DNA of 64,000 nt, taken from the NCBI RefSeq assembly GCF_030272615.1, contig NC_081410.1, forward strand, positions 572,579,241 through 572,643,240, written 5' to 3'. The stretch comes from Cryptomeria japonica. Lineage: Eukaryota > Streptophyta > Pinopsida > Cupressales > Cupressaceae. A model generated the notes under the pieces. That model had not been told where the DNA came from, did not search any database, and saw only the letters and a list, made by a program, of their open reading frames with translations. Shown in pieces: positions 10,637 through 22,470 of the stretch. How positions within the stretch are numbered: the stretch's first letter is position 1; each line of letters starts with the position of its first letter. Both the position numbers and the translations under genes were made by a program.

Positions 10637-10849
10637 GGCATTGATGGCAACACTCATGAGAAAAAGCCAAAAAGTATATCCAAAAAGTGTTGTCCAAAAA
10701 TGTCTGCTTCAAAATTGAGTGCTCCCCCTGAGAAGATTATCTCTTCTGTCATATCCTTTTTTTCATCCTCAACTAATCCCCCTTTGGCATCAATGAAAAA
10801 GGCTGTCATTCAATGTCAATTGAGTGTAGTTCCTATCTTGATCCTTGTA

Positions 10850-13800
10850 ACCGGTTGATTACCATCTGATAAATTTACACTAAGGCAACATTCAAACTGT
10901 TGTAAAATCTCTCACTGTCTTTCAGTGCTACTTCAATCCTTTGAATTGTATCGGTGAGAAAGTGCATTTTCTCTTCTGGTGTCTTATGTCATGGAACAAG
11001 AGCCTCAAAAATCTCTTTTCTCAAAGAGATGAGGATATCCAGTTTAGGACTTAGTCTGCACTTAAGTTATTTTGCCTTAAACTTTATCCTTTCCTTGTCT
11101 TTCTCAAGTTTTTCTATTTTCTCTTCAAATCCTGTAATTTCCTGTTTAATTACTGATATTGAATCTGATGAACCTTTCAGGTTGTCAGCAATATCATTTA
11201 TTTCCTTTTGGTCTATGTCTATCTGTTTATCTATATCTTTTGTCAAAATGTCTATTTTGCATGTGTCTCTATACAATTTCTTAAAGTCCAAAATTGTCTT
11301 TCCTAATACCAATAATAAGGTTTCCATTTGTTCCTTATTCTTCTTGATTGTCTTCTTAAAGAATTTTTCCTTCTCTTTATTCATTTTTTCTCTGAAGGTA
11401 TCTTCATTTATCAAATCAAGTGTTATTAGGTTGCCAGTTATATATTTAGACAATGTGTCTAATTGGCTCAAAGAATCTTTATTTTCTATGTTACACTTTG
11501 GAGCTATCATCTTCAAAATTGGTAAAGTGTCATCAATAGCCTTATATGCCTATGCATTACACTCTGTTATTTTCTTTATTGAGTCTAATAACACCTCTAT
11601 TACATTAGTTGACCTAAATTCAATTATGGATGTTCCAGATGACTGTCCAACTGTCTTCACAATCTGCAATCCGTTGGTGGTAGTAATAGCTTTGGTTTCC
11701 TCTTTCTCTAGAGGATCTGTTTGAGCTTCCATTTCCACTACCAAAGGTTTAGGTTTTTCTACTATAGCCAGAAGTACTGTCTGAGTATGTACCTATGAAG
11801 AAGCCTATTGCTCTACCTATTTCTCAATGTTCTCTCCTGGTGATTTTACTGTGTTATTCATTGCCGGTTTTTATTTATTGTAACTCTGATTTATCTACCA
11901 GTTTCTCTTTATTTACCTTTGTAATGTCTACCATCAGTGACTCAGTAGATACACTAGTGTGTGCACCTATGGTTTTTTCCTTTCCTGTATCCAGGGGATC
12001 ATTTGATATTTTAGTTTGTTGCTCATTCCCAATTTTAGTGTTTCCAATTGCAATATTCCTGTCAGTGGCTCTGTTGCCACATCCCTCTCGTCAGTTGTTT
12101 CCTTATCCACCCCAATATTTACTTCCTATGTCTCAATGTTTATTGTGTATAACACCTCAAATTCAGGGTTAGTATCCTCATGTGGTGTATCCATACTCTC
12201 TATTGTCGGTGGTGTGTCAATAGTTTGTACTGATGGAGTATTAGAAGGAGGTGGGGCAAGTTATCAGTTATTTTTATGCTTGGAGGTCCACCTACCTTTC
12301 CTTTCCCTTTATCCTTATCTTTTTCCTTTTGATAGACTTTAAAAGGCTTTGGTCTCTTAAGCTCTTCTTGTTTCTCTTTTTCAACAAAGAATATATCCCA
12401 CTTGTCTGTAGTTTCTTTTGATATCTCATTAATTCTCCCTGCCATTAATGCTACATGTCAGTGACCGGTTGAGAATATAGTCTGATTGGACTCACTAACC
12501 AACTCATCAATCTCTTGAGTTGAGTTCACTAGGTGAACTGCAAGTAGTTTTTCTATTTTGATCTTTTTTATCTAATTCCACAATAGCTACCCTTCTAGCT
12601 TCTAATCTTTTGTACAAGTCATTTGGTATATCATCAACAATTTCCATCAAAAATTTCTTATAGATATCAAGATGTAGTATAACACTATTATGTATACTTT
12701 CTTTTTCATCATTTGAAAGTGCATTATACGTCTTGCTGATGTTTGTCAATTTGCCATCTTCAGTTATCTCATTCAGAAGTTTGTCAAAAGGAGGAATAAC
12801 CTGTTTCACTTTTCTTTTCTTTGGGGTCAATTTCTTAGCTGGAGGCCTAGCTTCCTATTTTTTTTGTCTTGTCCTTCTAGGTGTAGGTGAGGGTACCAGT
12901 GAGGGTTTTCTCTTTCTTTCTACCTTTTCGAATTCAGCTGGTATATTACTGTCTAAGGAAGTAGAAACCGGTGAAAGATGTGTTTCAGGTTGTAGTCCTT
13001 CTAAGTCACTCTCCTTAATACCAGTTTTGTTCAATACATCCTCTTTGATTGCTTTGGCCTGCCTTGTTCCTTTCCTAACTATCTGTTCAGTTTTCTTAAT
13101 CCTTTTCTCTGATTGGATTTTTCTTTTTATGCTTTCAGCATTGCCAAATACTTTTTTTGTCGGTTCCTTAGGGGATTCTAAGAGGGCTTTTGCATAGGTC
13201 TCAACTATGTTCTCATCTGCCTCATATCCCATCTCTATGACCCAAACAGTCCTAGGGACAAGTGCCTCCATCCAAATTTCTATCTTTCTTGATCACAAAG
13301 CATATCTCCTTTCGATATTTGCCAACAATAGATTGAGATAGCCTTATTCTAGTCTTCATCCTAGCCTTCAATTCTTGAAAATGTTCATTTATGTTTTTCT
13401 CCTTGTCATCTCCCATATTATTTAGTATGTCTAGAAGTTGTTTTCCTATTGGTATATCAAAACCAAAGTCTATTCTACCAATACCTGTAACTTCCTTAGT
13501 AATGCACAACATTAAACACACAAGCAAGTTGCCAAATTTGAAAGTCCCTTTCTTATCACCTTTAATTTTCTTTAAATTGTCTATCAGTTCATCTTTTAGC
13601 CACTCACATACATCAATCATAGCATTGTTATTCACCATGTCATATGCACTTTTGATACACAAGATAGAAACCAAGTTTAGTCAGTTGGCATGTGTAGCCT
13701 TATATCCAAGAATCATTCTAACAAATCTAACATTGATATATTTTACATTGTTTACTCTCAGGGATCTTTTATCAAAAGTTGCACCGGTTAGGATCATCAC

Positions 13801-14280
13801 AGTGTCATTTGGAACCTTTTTCATTTTGTTAGGCCTGCTACCAGTGGAAGGTAAGCTTGTCACTACCTTAACTGCCTCTTTGGTAATCTTATGGATGGAA
13901 TCCAACCAAAAGAACTCTCCATGAACTCTGCTCAAGATGATCCTTATCACATCCTTAGGAAAATCAGGGATATTAAGAATGTCCACAAAACCTAGGGTTT
14001 CCACTATCTTGTGTTCCGGTTTAACATTTCCATGTTCATCAAAAATTACAGTTCTATACATGTTCATTATTTCTTTAGTTCCTAGTTCCTCAATATGACA
14101 ATGTATATAGATTCTAGGATCCTTAGCATAATCTACTCCCTTAGGTATTTTTGAAAATGCTCGTAGTGTATCATCCTTCTTTGCAATTTCAGGAATGATT
14201 TTAAACATGGGTCTAGGGCACTTAACAACTTCAACTACAGTAGGGTTTGCAATGAATTTAGGTGTAGAGGAGGAAGCCAT
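10850..14280 (-). pseudogene. RE3 ORF2: unknown protein of about 1,130 codons (broken)
   Basis: This starts with the ATG at 14280 (MASSSTPKFIANPTVVEVV) and runs through 13681-14280, 13252-13674, 12855-13271, 12507-12830, 12200-12445, 11550-11744 and 11067-11516 with frame changes. The first 370 residues are globular and the best conserved, including DPRIYIHCHIEELG, RVHGEFFWLD, ITKEAVKVVTSLPSTG and GTFKFGNLLVCLML. Then come a basic segment (ERKRKPSLVPSPTPRRTRQKK region), a Lys/Glu-rich middle, a Thr/Ser-rich low-complexity part and a C-terminal coiled coil. I do not recognise the family. It is not pol. The RE6 copy has long open versions of the N and C parts. Function is unknown. Confidence 0.8.
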
Positions 14281-14699
14281 TGTTATAAATACCTTAATCT
14301 ACCTTTAGGATGATTTTCTTGGATGATTTGCTTTACTTCTCACTATGGACGCCTTCGCTCAGGATTTTCACGCTCTCTGGAAGTTTGAATGCTCAATGAA
14401 TGAAAAAAGGAGCCAAAACACTTGCTTTATAGTGTCATTTCCTTCAACTACCATATTTAATGTCTGTCGGTTAAGTGAAAACTTAACTCATCTACTGGTA
14501 AAGAAGTATTTCAACTTCTCATCATCAACTGAGGGTAAACTAGCATGTTTTTCAATTTGTTGCCATACCCCCAAAGGATTATTTCTTAGTTAGATGAAGA
14601 ATCGCCTATCGATGGAGTGGTACTCTGTTCTGTCGATGAAGGAATAGCTTCATTAACATTCATATCTAACTTTCTGATCCATTGTTTTGAAAATTCTTT
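14281..14699 (-). other. RE3 spacer between ORF1 and ORF2
   Basis: Translation of this stretch is full of stops. The equivalent RE6 stretch (54273-54640) is related in sequence (for example TCTCACTATGGA(C/T)GCCTTCGCTCAG in both), so it is an ancestral part of the element, probably the untranslated leader of ORF2 or the decayed end of ORF1. Confidence 0.5.
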
Positions 14700-15698
14700 C
14701 TTTACCTCTTCAACCTTTTCTTTACCTTTCAAGCTGGGTCATTTGTTATTTGTCAGTGATGCCTTACTTCTATAAAATTTTGCAATATGCCCAATTTTGT
14801 TACAAGCATAACAAGTCACATTGTTTTTCTGAATAGCTTTTCCATATCCTATGCCGGTATGTGTTCTGCATTGATTAGATAAGTGTCCAAATCTTCCACA
14901 AACATAACATCTTACATTCATTCTATAATTTTCTGAATTATGACCAACTTTATTGTATTTAGATCATTGATTGGTGGGTGCATTGGTGTTCTGATAGTTT
15001 CTAGATCTACATTGATTTTCTCTATGGCCATACTTGTTACAGTTAAAGCATTTTCCATTAAATTTATAAGCATTAGGTTGTCTTACCAGTTTGCTGTGAT
15101 CATGTTTGTTTGCAGTGTTGGAGCTTTCACCAACTTCAAAGCCAAGGCCATTAGTATCTCCATTAAGTTTCTAATTTTTCAGCATGTCATCAAGTTCTTC
15201 TGAACTTTTCTTGAATTTCTCCTTGTGTTAATTTGTAGTAGCCAACTCATTTTCCAAGAAATATTTCTATCTCATGAGTTCAGTTTTATCATGTTCGAAG
15301 TGTATCATATCTATTTTTAACATATCATTCTCATGACTGAGTCTTATATTTTTATTTGTAGAATCATTGATTCTTCTAGCCAAATCATCTTCATTCTTCT
15401 TTCTATTATCACTATCTTTACAAAATCTCATGGTCATGTCTTGCATCTCATTTCTCAAAGATATATTCTCTTGTTTCAGTTTACTTAACAGATCATTAAG
15501 AGTCTCTTTTTCATCATCATCACTCTGTATCTTCTCATGAAGTTGTCTTCTTTTGTTCCTAGCAATAGTGGGATTATCCTGAAGTCCTTGAATGATTTTT
15601 TATGCAGCCTTTAGATCATCTTCAAGTTTCATATTTTTCAACTTTTCTGCATCATAATCTACAAGAGATGTTTCTATTTTCTTTTGAAGATTATCCAT
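14700..15698 (-). pseudogene. RE3 ORF1: coiled-coil protein with CCHC knuckles (Gag-like, broken)
   Basis: ATG at 15698 (MDNLQKKIETSLVDYD), 72 bases inside the right LTR. The first ~180 residues are Lys/Glu/Asn-rich heptad-like coiled coil (best piece 15267-15458). A row of four knuckle-like units follows: CFNCNKYGHRENQC (intact), a decayed second unit (NKVGHNSENY), CYVCGRFGHLSNQC (intact) and CYACNKIGHIAKFY (last Cys lost). Knuckles of the form C-x2-C-x4-H-x4-C bind single-stranded nucleic acid in nucleocapsid proteins, so a Gag-like packaging role is a fair inference. No classical plant gag domain is visible. At least four in-frame stops make it a pseudogene. Confidence 0.8.
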
Positions 15699-15750
15699 CT
15701 GTACCGGTGTTAGAATCTTCCTCAAGATGTTAGGCTTTTGAAAATTGAGG

Positions 15751-15769
15751 ACCAGGCTCTAATATGAAT
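15751..15769 (-). other. RE3 primer binding site (decayed iMet type)
   Basis: The plus strand reads CAGGCTCTAATATGAAT just left of the right LTR. The minus strand is close to ATTGGTATCAGAGC with substitutions. The RE6 and RE9 versions are better preserved (GGCTTTGATACCAAT and GCTCTGATACCAAT). Confidence 0.7.
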
Positions 15770-16547
15770 TGTTAGGATTCCCAAAGATACTGAGAGGGAG
15801 GGGGGGGTGAATTAGTATCTTGCCAGTTAATGGATTTTCTTAGCTTATTGAATGAATTACATCTCAAAACAGTATACTGGTAAACAATAATTAATGTAGT
15901 AAATAAGAACAACAACCACAAAATATAAAGCACACCATAACACAATATTTTTAACGAGGAAACTCAGTGTGGGAAAAACCTCGGTGGGATTTGTGACCCA
16001 CAATATTCGCTCACTGGCCAATAAGTGAATATTACTGTTACAATAGGGGCCTACACATGCAGGAAGGCCAACTGCCTAAATCTCACTGCTTAAATACAAA
16101 AGAGAAGTCTCATTGACTTACAAAAGTGGATTATATAAATCCAATGTCATGTACTGCTTTAGATCAACATCTGCTATGCTAGGTTTAGTACTGATTTAAT
16201 CTCTGCAATAGTCATAAACCTTACTTTACAATTTGCTTGAATATTTGCACATGGTATCCAACTACATATCCTATCTCTTTTTGTACTACAAGATCTCATA
16301 CTTATATATGAGCCTTATTACAATATTCCTTGTCGGCTTACAAAAAGATATTACAATTAATTACAAAATACAATAAATAAGATCTTGTCGGCTAGGGTGT
16401 CGGTGAACATCTTTGTCGCTATTGGTACCGGTGTTTGTGCCTATGCTAGTGTCTACCAGTGCCAGTGCCATGGGACTGTAAGGTTGCCATCAATGACAAT
16501 ACCTTCAATCACCTACAATTTCTCATTGGAGTGTGCATTTGCCAACA
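15770..16547 (-). repeat. RE3 5' LTR (right)
   Basis: 778 bp, TGTTAGGATTCCC...GCCAACA, pairs with 9852-10624. ATGGA follows at 16548-16552, identical to 9847-9851. The inverted repeat has one mismatch (16001-16031) and the hairpin at 16050-16063 reads CCTACACATGCAGG. Confidence 0.9.
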
Positions 16548-17025
16548 ATGGATTGACTTAATATAACGTGTGGTTTGGACCTCTCAATGTGGTTCTGGGA
16601 TGTATTATGGGTTGGATATTATTTGTATGGTCTTAGGCTAACATGATTTGTAACTATGTAATTGTATTATTGTCTGGTGGCTGGACTGATTGTTTATGGT
16701 CAAGGGTTTGTATATATATGATGTAAGATCTCATTGTAGATCATTAGGGAATAGGAAAGGGAATATATGTGAGGATGTAATGAGTGAATAATGTAATATC
16801 ATTTAGGCAGAGGATTTGGTTGATCATTGGAGATTGATTTGGGTTTATGTAAGAGGATTTATTCCTCCGGTATTGAGCTTAACCAAAACTGTATTCAAGA
16901 GATGCTATCTTTGTAGTTCATTCATTCTTTTGGATTGTAGTCTAGATTTCTATGTAGTTAGTGAGACTCCTTTTCTGATGATAAGTGTTCTCTAGGTTGT
17001 TGGCCTTCCTGCAAGTGCAGGACCC
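16548..17025 (+). repeat. RE2 5' LTR, part 2
   Basis: Continuation of the RE2 LTR after RE3, including the second copy of the ATGGA duplication. It carries the likely promoter and R region: a TATATATAT stretch near 16711-16720, then TTGGCCTTCCTGCAAGTGCAGG at 17000-17021. That last string is close to the reverse complement of the RE3/RE6 LTR hairpin, as expected because those elements lie on the other strand. Confidence 0.75.
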
Positions 17026-18257
17026 TGAATTTTAATTCACATACTAATGAATACTAAGAGGGGGGGGGGGCTGAATTAGTATACCAAAAAATACTGAACT
17101 CAAACACTTTATCAGTCTAGCAATAAACTGGTATAACAGTTTAACTAACAAACTAGTTAACACAAATGCAAACTAAATAGCAAGTAAGGCATTCACCCAT
17201 AGAAGAACAATCACCATAACACAAGAGATTTTGACGTGGAAACCCAAATGGGAAAAACCACAGTGAGATGAAACTCACAAGTAACTATCTGCAAAATAGT
17301 AACTAGACCAGTTAAGGTTAGACCGGCTAAGGTCATACAATGTTCTTTACCAAAACAAATCCTCTTAGGAATCTCAATCTTTGTTAGGAGATAAGTCCAA
17401 TTAAAGACTACCTTGTGAGAGGATTTCTGATCCACATATGTGAATCACCTTGTTAGAGGATTTACAAAGGCTTTTCTGGGCCTACCTGGTTAAGAGTTTC
17501 TAACTTGTCAAAGATGTGAGTAATCAATAAGTGAATGATCTAGCAAATGGCATAGTCTACTTGATTAGATCCATGGTATCTCTTTGCTAATGCATTTTAG
17601 CATTACTTCAGTCTTCAGTAAATCCACACTCTGTTACAACACACAAACTTGATCTTCTCTGTTAATATCACATGTACAAGAACTCATCAACCACCAAAAA
17701 CCCTAACAGCTACACAAATACTAAAACCCTAGACATGATGTCCTTAAAAGGAATCTGATTTCATGTCGGTCCAATAGGATTACATTGCAAGTTCCTCGGT
17801 TCATTGTATCTAGACACATTTGGTAACACGACACAAAATCACTGTCAAAGTGTCGGTGGATGGTAACTCATCACAAAAATATACCAGTTGGTAACTCATC
17901 ACAGAGTATTACCAGTTTATACAACTTTATCGATTACCGATTGGTAACTCAGAGTAATACAAGTTTAACTATTAAATAGATTACCGGTTAGACAAAAATG
18001 AAGATTGGGAAAATGATAACTGTTGCTTTTAGTTCCTTTGCTCCATTCCGCTTGAGATCCTTGAACTGCTTGAGGTCTTCATACTGCTTGAGATCGGTAA
18101 ACACTTTCTGCAGAACACCAATAGTCTAAAGACTACAACATAATATCGGTTTGGAACAAATACCAATTGAGCATAATTCATACATTCAAAAAGTGATCTC
18201 ATAGCAAGTGTGTGTCCATCAATGACAATCACAACATAATCATAAAAAATGCCAACA
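17026..18257 (-). mobile_element. RE4: solo-LTR-like insertion
   Basis: About 1.23 kb with no coding frame. Its left end (ACTAAGAG plus an 11-base G run, CTGAATTAGTATACC) and its right end (GTGTCCATCAATGACAATCAC...ATGCCAACA) resemble the two ends of the RE9 LTR and, more loosely, the RE3/RE6 LTRs. It shares GGAAACCCAAATGGGAAAAACC and repeated CACCTTGTTAGAGGATTT units with RE9. It interrupts the RE2 LTR, which resumes at about 18258. The 5 bp on the two sides (GACCC, CAAAC) do not match, so the exact ends or the age remain open. Confidence 0.6.
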
Positions 18258-18549
18258 CAAACTTACTACAAAAGTATTATCTGACTGTGGGTAGGCTTCC
18301 CACTATGATTTTTCCCTTTACTGGGTTTTCCACGTATAAATCTTGGTGTCATGTGGATGGTATTTATTCTTTGATTATTTCTTATGCTCAATTGGTTTAT
18401 CTGCTATTTCGATATTTGGTTTATGCTTTCTGGTATTGATCTTTTGGGTTACGGTATTAAAGTTTTAATTGCTTGAGGTTCCAGTAATCTAGTGACAACT
18501 AATTCACCCCCCCTCTCAGTTGTCTTCTAGTTATTTGAGCTATCTAACA
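18258..18549 (+). repeat. RE2 5' LTR, part 3 (U5)
   Basis: Last part of the RE2 5' LTR. It includes TTTTTCCCTTTACTGGGTTTTCC and AATTCACCCCCCCTCTCAGT (18501-18520), the same U5 motif seen in reverse in RE3, RE6 and RE9. It ends TATCTAACA right before the primer site. Confidence 0.8.
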
Positions 18550-18551
18550 AT

Positions 18552-18563
18552 TGGTATTAGAGC
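18552..18563 (+). other. RE2 primer binding site (tRNA-iMet type)
   Basis: TGGTATTAGAGC two bases after the LTR end. It differs from the consensus TGGTATCAGAGC by one C-to-T change. Confidence 0.85.
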
Positions 18564-18604
18564 TATGGTCCTTGCAAAAAGATTAACCACTTGAGGAAGA
18601 TCCT

Positions 18605-18748
18605 ATGGCAAGTAATAGTTCAAGTTCATCTAGTTCATTTGAAGCTATCTTTTAGAGAGATATTCCTAGGCTTGATGGAACAAATTACATAGTATGGAAG
18701 ATTCAGATGGAGACTCATCTAATATGTCTCAATAAGATGATTTGGGAG
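18605..18748 (+). pseudogene. RE2 gag, first part (split by RE5)
   Basis: This starts with the ATG at 18605 (MASNSSSSSSSSFEAIF). After one in-frame TAG it reads RDIPRLDGTNYIVWKIQMET, the typical N-terminus of Copia Gag (DGTNYxxWK). It is cut at codon 48 by RE5. The frame resumes exactly after RE5 at 25690 when one copy of the GGGAG duplication is counted. This proves that 18605-18748 and 25690 onward are one gene. Confidence 0.85.
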
Positions 18749-20802
18749 TGTTGGTGCCCAAAACCATAGATTGGAAAACCCAAAGACTTGCCAACTCCTT
18801 AGGAAATCCAATCAGCCTTGGCCAACAAACAGGGATAGTCGAAGACTAGATCTCTCTGCACTTTAGGCTCCACAAGACCTAGGTGGGTGTACCCTTCTCT
18901 CTCAAGCACAAAAGAGTCATTTAAATGTGGATTTAAGCCTCTAAGAAAGTTTACACAACTAGCAAATTAGTGTTCTGCAACTATGCTATATCATGTGCTT
19001 TAGCTAAATACTTTGAAAACTGAAAACTGAATATGAATAAAAGTGTATGTTAAAGATATTGTATATTGAAAATGAAATGCTTTCAAGACTTGAATGAAAT
19101 CTGCAAGGATTAGATCAAATAGGATATGGAAGAATGTTTCTCTGTAAGGACCTTATGCATACAAATCAAAATCTTAGAAATAAATAACAGACCAGTGCCT
19201 CTATCCAGGAATATGCATGATACTTTGTGGACAAATAATTCAATTAAACTCTTAAGATAGTTTTTTAGGCAACTTATAACACAAGACTATCAATATAGAG
19301 GTTCCATTAAGTGCTATAAGAACATGAAGAAGCAAATCTTATATTCAGTTATAGCAACTTGTGGTGGCACACTGTATTAAACCCTTTATCAGATTTATCA
19401 AGAGGACAAAATGAAATTCATCAACACAAAAGTATACATGAATACTGTAATTGAAACAACGAATCTTGTATACTAATTTTTGGAGAGCGAATGCATACAA
19501 TAGCTACACTTACAGATACTCCATTACACAATGATTTCTCAAAATGATACTTCCATTCCTAGAGACTTCTCCAATACAGACATCCCATAGCCCCTATCGG
19601 TAGCCTGACAGATTGTGAATTGTTCTGGATCCCCCCTTTTAAGTGAAAAAGACTCCCTATAAATACCTTATCCAAAAGACATATGTGAAAGGACACACCC
19701 TTTCGCATAGAGGAGGGAGTTACAGACAGTTGTTTTTCCAAAGGACACACCCTTTGGTTTACAGAGATAATTACATTTGAATCCCTAAAATACACACTAA
19801 ATAAAGCTTTAATAATATATCCTTTATCATCCGCTTTGATAATACTTCCCGTAAATATTCAATATCTCCTGCACATAAAATAAACCAATCAAATCCATTT
19901 TTAATTAAAGATTAAATATATTCCACTTTAGATTAGGCAATAATCATTTTACCCTATGTAAAAATACTTATTTACAACAATTCACTTAAATCAAAGTATT
20001 AAACACTTGTAAATATTTATTCGAATAATAGTTTTTATTAAATAACATAAGGTAAAAGATTTTGTATAGTAAGTAAAAGAAAATACTTCTCTTCCGATAA
20101 TGTTACAATACTTTCTTACCTTTTGGTAATCTTTAATTTGGGTGGGAAATATTATATCATATGAAATAACCTTTGCAAAAAGCAATCAAGCATTATATCA
20201 AAATGTCTTTCGCAAGTAATAATTAGAAATATTATATCACAAAAAAATGTCAAAATGTAATCTTGGATGAAGAATACTCCCTTTTAATGTTTGCCCAAGA
20301 ATTTTAGCTTTCTGCACATAAAACAACATTGTAATGAATATTTATCCTTTAATTAATCTCTTAATAAATAAAATTCACCCTAAAGTATTTAATTTAGTGA
20401 TTAAGGGCAAAAATAATTTACAAGAGAATAAAAAAGGTAATAACAATATCAAAATTCAATTTTCTTCATTATTACATTTCACACCTTTTAACATATTTTT
20501 CAAAATAAGATCCATTTATATGAAATAACATTTTACTCTAATATATATTTTACCAATGTTTTAGGGTAAAAATAATTTATTTAAGTCATGATTTCAAAAT
20601 GTATTTTCACATTTCAAGATTACTTTAATAAATTAAAATCTTGTGGAAATATTTGCAAATTATTATCCATAGTAATTTACCCTAATAAACATTTTCAAGT
20701 AATACAATAGAGCAATTGGTAAAAGGGGAGGGTAGGTATGGGTAGTTAGGAAGGTCGGGTTGAGAGGTTGAGTGTTCAACTCCCTCTCCCTGTCCTTTTG
20801 TA
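18749..20802 (-). repeat. RE5 3' LTR (left), inner end altered
   Basis: Aligned with 23472-25521 from TGTTGGTGCCC to CCTTTTGTAA, at low divergence by eye (roughly 2-3%). The last ~160 bp of the right LTR (25522-25684) have no counterpart here. The polypurine tract expected after the LTR end is also missing. A deletion across the LTR/internal junction would explain both. Confidence 0.85.
20708..20799 (+). promoter_or_regulatory. Pol III-like A and B boxes inside the RE5 LTR (left copy)
   Basis: TAGAGCAATTGG (20708-20719) fits the tRNA A-box consensus at 11 of 12 positions. GTTCAACTCCC (20774-20784) fits the B box fully. A TTTT terminator-like run follows at 20796-20799. The repeated copy in the right LTR is at 25430-25517. 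It may be a tRNA-derived SINE head captured by the LTR. Activity is not shown by the sequence. Confidence 0.5.
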
Positions 20803-21266
20803 AATACATTCCAGTTGAGATGTATTATCTCTTTCAATCCTTGGGTCCCACTTGATTTTTCATTAGCATAGCTATGTCTCAAAGGATGCATTGTTTTGAA
20901 ACTTTGCTCTGCTGAAGCTTTTTTACAAGCACAAACAATCATTTAGAGCCCCAAAACAACTTCAAAACTCTACCAGAAAATTAAAAATGTGATTTCATCT
21001 CTTAAGCAACAACAAAAATTATTTGTTGTCCATTAGTTTAATATTTCACATAATGGATTACATTTAGATTTACATATGATAATGTAACATAATAATATAA
21101 TAATATCTGAAATGTAAACCAAAATGAGAATGTATCCTACTTTCAAATGAAACATTAGGGTTGTGAGAGTGCACCTGGCATGATTTGAATTTGTGAAATA
21201 TACACATACCTAGAGTTAATTGCCTAACATGTGAATCAAACTCAGGTGGCCTAAGGCCCCCACAAA
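20803..21266. other. RE5 internal part without a gene
   Basis: AT-rich, with stops in all frames. It includes the altered LTR/internal junction at about 20803. I could not identify the polypurine tract here. Confidence 0.5.
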
Positions 21267-22411
21267 TCAACATTTTCTCTTTCCTCTATCAAATACCTGA
21301 TTTTGGTTATGTAACAATATGTCCTTCCTGAAAATATTAACATTTGCTTCGCCATTCTTTAATATATTGTTTTTTTTCATTTGGACTGGAATATGATACA
21401 CATAGTTTCCTTCACACTCCTTTATCCACCTTAATTTAGATAAATTATATCTCAATAATATTTTACCCTTACTCTGAAACCCTATTACTTCATTGTATCC
21501 CTTCTCTTTTAGGCAATTTTGGAAATCAACCTTGTCATCCCAACTTCCCATGGTAATGAAAACTCTCAGTTTTATAAACCTGATTACATTTTTCACCAAG
21601 CATAACATTTTTTTGAAGATAAATATTTGGTAAATTTCCTTTGCAACTTTGCTCTTTGGAAATATTTATGCCTCCCAACTTAATATCCAGATTTAATTCC
21701 ACACAACCTTTATTGCAGCTTTCTAAAATATTTATCCCTCTCAAATTGTGTTTCATTTTACTTATTTTTACCATCTCCTTATTTTGGATAAATATTTCAC
21801 TTTTCTCAAATAATAGATTAGGGAACTCATCACATATGACTTTACTATAATGTAAATTTGATAAAAAATTTATACTATTTTCTTTTTCCTCATGTTCTGG
21901 AAATAATTTAGCATGTATCATTCTTGGCAATATTTGACAAAAATACTATCTCCTTTTCCCCTAAAACTTTATCATATAATATTTCTGCAACATCATCATT
22001 TGGTATATTTTTTCTTATGTCCTCTTCAAACAATGAATTTGAAAACATAGAATATATATGCATAATCTCATGAAAACCCTTTTTTGGTTTATTGCACAAA
22101 AAATCATCTGACAAATCACAATGCATACCTTCATAAAAATTTTCTTTAGAGTTATCATCATATGCTTCACACACTTCATCTTCAATAACAATGTCTTTAC
22201 AAATTTCCTTCATTGAAGTATCATCCTGTGCATGAACTATATGAACATCAACTTCACAGAGAGAATTAAAAGATGATTCACTCTGGAAATATAATTCTTC
22301 ATACTTCCTAGGGGTCTCATCATACAAGGGATTGTTGTAACTATCATATAATAACTTTTCTTTTTTATATTTATTTTTTTCTTTGGAATCATTATTTACT
22401 TCATCAAACAT
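21267..22411 (-). pseudogene. RE5 second ORF region, acidic, unknown
   Basis: Three overlapping minus-strand pieces (21908-22411, 21535-21930, 21267-21608) follow the Gag ORF, each in a different frame, so one ancestral ORF was probably broken by two small indels. The first piece is very acidic (many Asp/Glu, including DDTSMKEICKDIVIEDEV). The second and third are mixed, with GINI(L/S) repeats near 21660-21740. There is no knuckle, protease triad or polymerase motif. It may be the C-terminal extension of Gag or a separate accessory protein. I do not recognise it. Confidence 0.55.
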
Positions 22412-22470
22412 ACCTTGAATGTGTCCAAATTCATTAATTTGCTCTTTTTGAAAAAAATTGGACCATTTTT

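Larger units (their letters stand above)
9852..16547 (-). mobile_element. RE3: pol-less LTR retrotransposon with two unusual ORFs
   Basis: A 6,696-bp element with LTRs of 773 and 778 bp. It has a perfect 5-bp target duplication (ATGGA at both ends), a polypurine tract next to the left LTR and an initiator-Met-like primer site next to the right LTR, so it is transcribed on the minus strand. I find no protease, integrase, reverse transcriptase or RNase H motif in any frame. It carries ORF1 (coiled coil plus CCHC knuckles) and ORF2 (about 1,130 codons, unknown), both broken here. RE6 is a second member. Mobility must have depended on enzymes supplied in trans. Confidence 0.9.

Noticed and set aside
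10954-13924. Long plus-strand readings in RE3 (up to 256 codons)
   Set aside because: They are complements of the conserved minus-strand ORF2. Their residues (Ser/Phe/Leu-rich) are those expected from an antisense shadow of a Lys/Glu-rich protein.
17021-18262. Perfect target duplication for RE4
   Set aside because: GACCC and CAAAC do not match and shifting the ends gives no better pair.
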